Assembly (NCBI GenBank): GCA_937935205.1
Contig: CALGXU010000197.1
Span: forward strand, 1-18,597
Direction of reading: 5' to 3'
Length of the DNA stretch: 18,597 bases
DNA from: an uncultured Rothia sp.
Lineage (GTDB): Bacteria > Actinomycetota > Actinomycetes > Actinomycetales > Micrococcaceae
In this document: in pieces, positions 14,193-18,597 of the stretch
How the letters are laid out: each line of letters starts with the position of its first letter
How positions within the stretch are numbered: position 1 is the stretch's first letter
Translations under genes and position numbers: made by a program
The notes under the pieces: model-generated
Told to the model about the DNA's origin: nothing
What the model saw: the letters and a program-made list of their open reading frames with translations, nothing else
Databases searched by the model: none

Positions 14193-15590
14193 TTACTTGA
14201 CCGCTCCTAGACGGTCCGCTCCCAGACGGTCCGCGAACTCGGCGAGGGTCGCATCCTGAGAACCAGCGATTTCCAGGAGTAGGCGCATCAGCTGCGCGCC
14301 CTCACGGCGAATACGAGGCAACAAATCGGCACGCGCTGAAGAAGAGTACAGCTCCAACAGGGCGCACACGGTCACCGCCGCACACACGGCAAGGTCCTCC
14401 GCCAGGTGCTCATCCAGCGGGGCGTCCTCGAACAGCGCAGAGTACAGTGCCGGAAGCGCCTTCTTGCGGTCCACCAGGTAGCGCGGGTACTCCGGCGAGG
14501 AGGGGAAGCCCAGCATCGCCTCAACGAAGGGGAAGCCGCGGTGGTGCAGGCAGGTGCCCTCCGCATCGACCATGCGCACATGCGCGCCGTCCGCAGAACC
14601 GATCAGTACGTTCTGCGGCGAAAAATCGCCCGAAGAGAGCATATACACCTTGCCGCGGTTGAGCTTGAACTGCTCGGGTACCGGCGGACGCTTGGTAAAG
14701 AAAGGCTGCAGAACGCGGCGGAAACGGAAAGACAGCTCCTCAACCGCGGCGGGAAGAACGGGCGCGTCCTCATGCGCGGCAGAGCTGGACGCCGGGCTGT
14801 CAGCATCGTGCTCGGGGGAGCGCGCCTCATCAGCCACACCGTACAGCTTCTTCAAACCGCGCTCGGCCAACCCCGGCGAGGCAATAGCGCCCGGGAACTG
14901 CGCCTTGCGATCGGCACGCGCCAGGTTCAGACGATAATCCTCCACCGCATCACCCATAATGCCGCTGGCGGCAAGGCAACGGTACGCCTCAATGTAGTAG
15001 TTCAGTGCGTCCAGTGCCTGCTGTTCGGTGCCCTCCAATAGGGCGTGGGCGACCGAATACTGCTCGCCCTCAACGGTTCCGGTGCTCACATCCTCCAGAG
15101 CCAGCACACGCAGCTCAGAATCCGCGCCGTAGAGCTGCGGGAACAGACCCGGAACCTGCAGGTTCAGCGCCTCCAAACCGTAGCGCTCACGCAGGTACCC
15201 GAAACCGCCCGCGTTCACCGTCGAATCCTTACGGCGGTAACGCTTCACAATAATCGAGGTCGGCAAAGGCGCAGCCGGCTCGGCTGCAGGCTCATACACC
15301 ACACGCACCACAACCGAACGCATGCCGGTGCCCAGAATCTGCACGCGCTCAACCGCGCGGGCAGCCACCTGCTCCAAAGAATGCGCCCAGCTAAGCAGCT
15401 GCATCAGGTTCTGACGCATCGAGGCAGAATCAGCGCTCGCCTGAGGCGGCACGGGGGAGTAGGCCGCAATCGCCTCCTCAATGAGGGTGCTCAGAAGCTC
15501 CCCGTCGGGGGCGGGAGCGGAAGAATCGTTCGGTGACAGAGCCGGAAAGTTACTACTAAGGGAAACCTGCATAGAGCCATTATCCCCCAT
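14193..15590 (-). CDS. APH/kinase-fold phosphotransferase-like protein, substrate unknown
   Basis: This is a 465-residue soluble protein resembling the aminoglycoside-phosphotransferase/choline-kinase fold. Numbered from the upstream ATG: nucleotide-binding K116 (IIVKRY), a helix-C acidic residue near E138/E140, hinge-like ALEDV (164-168), catalytic loop SSGDFSPQNVLI with D322 and N327, and metal-binding D342 in MVDAEGT. The usual HGD is SGD, so the histidine is missing while the catalytic Asp and Asn remain. Residues ~255-278 are a Ser/Ala/Glu-rich insert. The C-terminus ends in a duplicated ADRLG (15-bp repeat at 14209-14234). Two starts are plausible: 15590 (AGGG 6 bases upstream) or 15572 (GATAAT 6 bases before, leaderless). 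Its target is not readable from sequence; antibiotic resistance should not be assumed. Confidence 0.75.
   Translation of the reverse strand: MGDNGSMQVSLSSNFPALSPNDSSAPAPDGELLSTLIEEAIAAYSPVPPQASADSASMRQNLMQLLSWAHSLEQVAARAVERVQILGTGMRSVVVRVVYEPAAEPAAPLPTSIIVKRYRRKDSTVNAGGFGYLRERYGLEALNLQVPGLFPQLYGADSELRVLALEDVSTGTVEGEQYSVAHALLEGTEQQALDALNYYIEAYRCLAASGIMGDAVEDYRLNLARADRKAQFPGAIASPGLAERGLKKLYGVADEARSPEHDADSPASSSAAHEDAPVLPAAVEELSFRFRRVLQPFFTKRPPVPEQFKLNRGKVYMLSSGDFSPQNVLIGSADGAHVRMVDAEGTCLHHRGFPFVEAMLGFPSSPEYPRYLVDRKKALPALYSALFEDAPLDEHLAEDLAVCAAVTVCALLELYSSSARADLLPRIRREGAQLMRLLLEIAGSQDATLAEFADRLGADRLGAVK
14209..14234 (-). repeat. 15-bp tandem duplication at the kinase C-terminus
   Basis: AGACGGTCCGC recurs at 14209-14219 and 14224-14234 (+ strand), 15 bases apart, giving ADRLGADRLG in the protein. 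Confidence 0.85.
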
Positions 15591-15607
15591 CGGATACCCT
15601 ATAGGGC
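15579..15607. promoter_or_regulatory. divergent miaB / kinase promoter pair
   Basis: On the + strand TACCCT (15595-15600) lies 7 bases before the miaB ATG at 15608. On the minus strand GATAAT (15584 to 15579) lies 6 bases before the ATG at 15572. The palindrome CCCTATAGGG (15597-15606) sits between the genes. Each promoter's -35 region must overlap the other's -10 or coding start, so mutual interference is expected. Confidence 0.5.
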
Positions 15608-17122
15608 ATGACTTCGACCCTCAGCGATTCCGCCCAGACCCCCGAAACCAGCCCCCGCACCTACGAAGTGCGCACTTTCGGCTGCCAGATGAACGTGCAC
15701 GACTCCGAACGAATGTCCGGCCTGCTGGAGGCTAACGGCTACGTTCGCGCGGAGGAAGGCACCCAGCCCGACCTGGTTGTTTTCAACACCTGCGCGGTCC
15801 GCGAAAACGCTTCCAACCGACTCTACGGCAACCTCGGTCAGCTGGCACCGGTCAAGCGCGCCCACAAGGGCATGCAGATCGCTGTGGGCGGCTGCCTGGC
15901 GCAGAAGGACCAGGACGCCATCATTGAGAAGGCACCCTGGGTGGACGTCGTGTTCGGTACCCACAACATTGGTGCCCTCCCCACCCTGCTGGAGCGTGCC
16001 CGCCACAACCACGAGGCGCAGGCCGAACTGCTCGAATCCCTCGAAGTTTTCCCCTCCACCCTGCCCACTAAGCGCGATCACGTGTACTCCGGCTGGGTGT
16101 CCATCTCGGTGGGCTGTAACAACACCTGCACCTTCTGCATCGTGCCGTCCCTGCGCGGTAAGGAGAAGGACCGCCGCCCCGGCGACATCCTTGCCGAGGT
16201 TCAGGCGCTGGTCGATGACGGCGCTATCGAGGTGACCCTGCTCGGTCAGAACGTGAACTCCTATGGCGTGGAGTTCGGTGACCGCCAGGCGTTCTCCAAG
16301 CTGCTGCGTGCCTGCGGCGAGATTGAGGGCCTGGAGCGTGTACGCTTCACCTCCCCGCACCCGGCAATGTTCACCGACGACGTGATTGACGCGATGGCGG
16401 AGACCCCGAACGTCATGCCCGTGCTGCACATGCCGCTGCAGTCCGGCTCCGACAAGGTGCTCAAGGACATGCGCCGCTCCTACCGTTCCAAGAAGTTCCT
16501 GAACATTCTGGAGAAGGTGCGCGAGCGCATCCCGAACGCCGTGATTACCACCGATATCATTGTGGGCTTCCCCGGCGAGACTGAAGAGGACTTCCAGGAC
16601 ACCCTGAAGGTTGTGGAGCAGGCTCGTTTCTCCTCCGCGTTCACCTTCCAGTACTCGATCCGCCCCGGCACTCCGGCGGCGACCATGGAGAACCAGATTC
16701 CGAAGGATGTCGTGCAGGAACGCTACGAGCGTCTGATTGCCCTGCAGGACCGCATCGCCGGCGAGGAGAACCGCAAGCAGCTCGGTAAGACCGTTGAGCT
16801 GATGGTCGTTGCGGAGGCCGGTCGTAAGGCTGAGCAGACTCACCGCCTCTCCGGTCGCGGCCCGGACCAGCGCCTCGTGCACTTCTCGGTGCCCGAGGGT
16901 TGCGAGACTCCCCGCCCCGGCGACATGGTGACCGTGCCCATTACCGAGGCTGGTTCCTTCCACCTGATTTCTGACCCGACCGCCGAGCAGTACCAGCTGC
17001 GCCGCACCCGCGCCGGTGACGCGTGGGACCGCTCCCAGGCTGACTCTTGCGGTACCGGCACCACCCAGGTGCCCGGTGCGCCGGTGGGTCTGGGCATGCC
17101 GACCATCGGTCTGCGCCCCTAA
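15608..17122 (+). CDS. miaB: tRNA-2-methylthio-N6-isopentenyladenosine synthase
   Basis: MiaB is a radical-SAM enzyme that adds a methylthio group to i6A37 of tRNAs reading UNN codons. Its 504 residues match the family. The N-terminal methylthiotransferase domain carries C26 (FGCQMN), C62 (NTCAVRENA) and C96 (GGCLAQ) for the auxiliary cluster. The radical-SAM cluster is C170-x3-C174-x2-C177 in GCNNTCTFCIVPSLRGKE. GQNVNSYG and PLQSGSDKVLKDMRR follow. A C-terminal TRAM-like domain (about 395-465, KTVELMVVAEAG..) binds tRNA. ATG 15608 is likely leaderless (TACCCT 7 bases upstream). The last ~35 residues, Gly/Pro-rich, are extra. miaA, whose product makes MiaB's substrate, follows 84 bases later. 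Confidence 0.97.
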   Translation: MTSTLSDSAQTPETSPRTYEVRTFGCQMNVHDSERMSGLLEANGYVRAEEGTQPDLVVFNTCAVRENASNRLYGNLGQLAPVKRAHKGMQIAVGGCLAQKDQDAIIEKAPWVDVVFGTHNIGALPTLLERARHNHEAQAELLESLEVFPSTLPTKRDHVYSGWVSISVGCNNTCTFCIVPSLRGKEKDRRPGDILAEVQALVDDGAIEVTLLGQNVNSYGVEFGDRQAFSKLLRACGEIEGLERVRFTSPHPAMFTDDVIDAMAETPNVMPVLHMPLQSGSDKVLKDMRRSYRSKKFLNILEKVRERIPNAVITTDIIVGFPGETEEDFQDTLKVVEQARFSSAFTFQYSIRPGTPAATMENQIPKDVVQERYERLIALQDRIAGEENRKQLGKTVELMVVAEAGRKAEQTHRLSGRGPDQRLVHFSVPEGCETPRPGDMVTVPITEAGSFHLISDPTAEQYQLRRTRAGDAWDRSQADSCGTGTTQVPGAPVGLGMPTIGLRP

Positions 17123-17193
17123 AACCTATAACGAATCGTGCGCCCTGTTCTTCGGGCTCTTGCCGCCACCGCAAGTGGGGGTGAGGGAACCGG

Positions 17194-17206
17194 TAGAATG
17201 GGGCGC
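17194..17206 (+). promoter_or_regulatory. -10 box of a likely leaderless miaA promoter
   Basis: TAGAAT (17194-17199) ends 7 bases before ATG 17207 and supports that start over the upstream open frame. Small stems upstream (GCCC/GGGC at 17142-17157, CTTGC/GCAAG at 17159-17175) may end the miaB transcript. Confidence 0.55.
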
Positions 17207-18127
17207 ATGACTATCTCCGAAACTCTGCCCGTTATCGCTATTGTGGGCCCGACCGGCACCGGTAAGAGCGCGCTCGCCATTGAGCTGGCTCTGCGCCTGA
17301 ACGGTGAGTGTATTAACGCCGATTCTATGCAGTTCTACCGGGGTATGGATATTGGTACCGCGAAGGTCACCGCGGAGGAGATGCGCGGCGTTCCGCACCA
17401 CCTGCTGGACATCATGGACGTGCGAGATGAAGCGTCCGTGGCGGAGTTTCAGGAGCGTAGCCGTGAGCTGATTGAGCAGATTCGCGGCCGTGGCCGCTAC
17501 CCGATTCTGGTGGGTGGTTCCGGCCTGTATGTGCGTGCCGCCCTGGATAAGTTGGAGTTCCCCGGCACGGATGCGCGGGTGCGTGAGCGTCTGGAGGAGC
17601 AGGCACGTACCGAGGGTATTGGTGTTCTGCACGCCCGCCTGGCTGAGGTCGACCCGGAGTCGGCGGCGCGTGTGAAGGATGAGCGCCGCATCATCCGAGC
17701 CCTGGAGGTGTTCGAGGTGACGGGGCGCCCGTTCTCGGCGTTCATGCCGGTGCGCGAGTACGTGACGGAGAGTATTCAGATTGGTTTGGATATGGACCGT
17801 GCCCTGCTGCACGAGCGTCTGCACCGCCGCGTGGAGCTGATGCACGAGCAGGGGCTGCTCGATGAGATTCGCACCCTGAACGAGCAGGGGTTGCAGGAGG
17901 GTAAGACCGCTTCCCGCGCGATTGGTTACGCGCAGTTTGCCCGCGCCCTTGAGGATGCGGACTACAGCGTGGAGCAGGCGATTGAGGACACGACGATCGC
18001 CACCCGCCAGTTTGCGCGCCGCCAGCTGACCTGGTTCCGTGCGGACCCGCGTGTGCACTGGCTGGATGCGCTCTCACCCACCCTTGCCGATGAAGCGGAA
18101 GCCATTATCCGCGAAAGCACCCGATAA
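17207..18127 (+). CDS. miaA: tRNA dimethylallyltransferase
   Basis: MiaA transfers the dimethylallyl group from DMAPP to A37 of tRNAs reading UNN codons, producing the i6A that MiaB methylthiolates. The 306 residues are normal. Visible are the P-loop GPTGTGKSALA (near 13-23), NADSMQFYRGMDIGTAK, VGGSGLYVRAALD, and RIIRALEVFEVTGRPFS, with the tRNA-binding C-terminus IGYAQFARAL. ATG 17207 is chosen because TAGAAT lies 7 bases upstream and the protein begins, as expected, just before the first beta strand. The open frame back to 17138 would add 23 residues across the promoter and small hairpins and is unlikely. It may be cotranscribed with miaB as well as from its own promoter. Confidence 0.96.
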   Translation: MTISETLPVIAIVGPTGTGKSALAIELALRLNGECINADSMQFYRGMDIGTAKVTAEEMRGVPHHLLDIMDVRDEASVAEFQERSRELIEQIRGRGRYPILVGGSGLYVRAALDKLEFPGTDARVRERLEEQARTEGIGVLHARLAEVDPESAARVKDERRIIRALEVFEVTGRPFSAFMPVREYVTESIQIGLDMDRALLHERLHRRVELMHEQGLLDEIRTLNEQGLQEGKTASRAIGYAQFARALEDADYSVEQAIEDTTIATRQFARRQLTWFRADPRVHWLDALSPTLADEAEAIIRESTR

Positions 18128-18181
18128 GCCACAATAACGAGCCGCCGCCGAACAGATACCCCTTCGAACCGGTCGGCGCGG

Positions 18182-18187
18182 TAAAAT
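18182..18187 (+). promoter_or_regulatory. dapF promoter -10 box
   Basis: TAAAAT lies 36 bases before the dapF ATG, giving a leader of about 30 bases that contains AAGGA (18213-18217). The -35 is unclear; TTCGAA at 18163-18168 is only 13 bases upstream. Confidence 0.5.
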
Positions 18188-18223
18188 CATAAACGGACAG
18201 GTCACCAACCTTAAGGACAGCAT

Positions 18224-18597
18224 ATGAGCGAGAACCCTTCCATCTGGGGCGAGCTGGCAGGCCTGACCCTCACCAAGGGTCACGGCACCGGTAACGACTT
18301 CATCTTTCTGACGGACGAGAACGCAGAAATTGCTCTCACCCCCGAGCTGGTAGCCCGCGTCTGCGACCGACACTTCGGCATTGGTGCGGACGGCTTCATT
18401 CGTGCTGCCCGTAGCACCGCCTCCCGCGCGGGTCAGAAGCTGCTCGAGGAGCACCCGGACGCTGTCTGGTTCATGGACTACCGCAACGGTGACGGCTCTA
18501 TCGCTGAAATGTGCGGCAACGGTGTGCGCGCGTTCGTGGAGTACCTGCGCACTGAGGGCCTGATTGAGCTTGAGGTGGGCGAGACCGTCAAGATCGG
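18224..18597 (+). CDS. dapF: diaminopimelate epimerase, 3' truncated by window edge
   Basis: DapF converts LL- to meso-diaminopimelate, the direct precursor of peptidoglycan cross-links and lysine. About 124 residues of a usual ~275-300 are visible. The start has KGHGTGNDFIFL, the family's N-terminal motif, followed by HFGIGADGFI, FMDYRNGDGSIAEMCGNGVRAF with the first catalytic cysteine (MCGNG), and the beginning of the next strand. ATG 18224 has AAGGA (18213-18217) at 6 bases. The second catalytic cysteine is beyond the window. It follows miaA, an order usual in Actinobacteria, and closes the diaminopimelate theme begun by dapB and dapA at the other end. Confidence 0.96.
   Translation, partial: MSENPSIWGELAGLTLTKGHGTGNDFIFLTDENAEIALTPELVARVCDRHFGIGADGFIRAARSTASRAGQKLLEEHPDAVWFMDYRNGDGSIAEMCGNGVRAFVEYLRTEGLIELEVGETVKI

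Noticed and set aside
14193..15590. Antibiotic-resistance aminoglycoside kinase
   Set aside because: Only general fold motifs are visible, the HGD histidine is missing, and the context is housekeeping with no mobile element.
17138..17206. Longer miaA start at 17138
   Set aside because: The extra 23 residues are not family-like, and the segment holds the TAGAAT -10 and two small stems.

Overview
The window is an 18.6 kb stretch of high-GC actinobacterial core chromosome. Gene order (dapB, dapA, RNase J, ftsK, pgsA, cinA/pncC, clgR, DUF3046, recA, recX, miaB, miaA, dapF), protein sequences and codon use point to Micrococcaceae, most likely Rothia (R. mucilaginosa-like). The genus call is recognition from memory, not a database result. 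There are no tRNA or rRNA genes, insertion sequences, phage genes or CRISPR arrays. Both edges cut genes: dapB lacks its 5' part and dapF its 3' part.

Layout. 1-2186: dapB end, a four-helix TPR membrane protein in the same operon, then dapA (diaminopimelate/lysine branch). 2187-2579: a 393-base structured gap with strong hairpins. 2580-4295: RNase J. 4575-7757: FtsK translocase. 7958-9314: pgsA (phosphatidylglycerolphosphate synthase) and a CinA C-terminal-type NMN deamidase. 9584-10369: ClgR-type regulator, strong terminator, small DUF3046 protein. 10370-10759: AT-rich recA control region with an SOS box. 10760-14008: recA, hairpin, and recX with an exceptionally long N-terminal extension. 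14193-15590 (minus): an APH-like kinase-fold protein, the only minus-strand gene. 15608-18127: miaB and miaA, which act on the same tRNA base (A37). 18224-end: dapF, returning to diaminopimelate synthesis.

The genes serve peptidoglycan/lysine precursor supply (dapB, dapA, dapF), chromosome segregation and repair (ftsK, recA, recX), RNA processing and modification (rnj, miaB, miaA), membrane lipid (pgsA), NAD salvage (pncC) and proteolysis/stress control (clgR).

I see no convincing new multi-gene system. The points most worth a second look are: the roughly 474-residue disordered extension of RecX; a recurrent promoter layout that places a -10 box 6-7 bases before the start codon of five genes (leaderless mRNAs), including a divergent pair; 13-16 bp tandem duplications spanning the stop codons of rnj and recX; the AT-rich recA upstream region with an SOS box, spaced TTCGA motifs and two DnaA-box-like sequences; the hairpin-rich dapA-rnj gap; and a G-quadruplex motif just after cinA.
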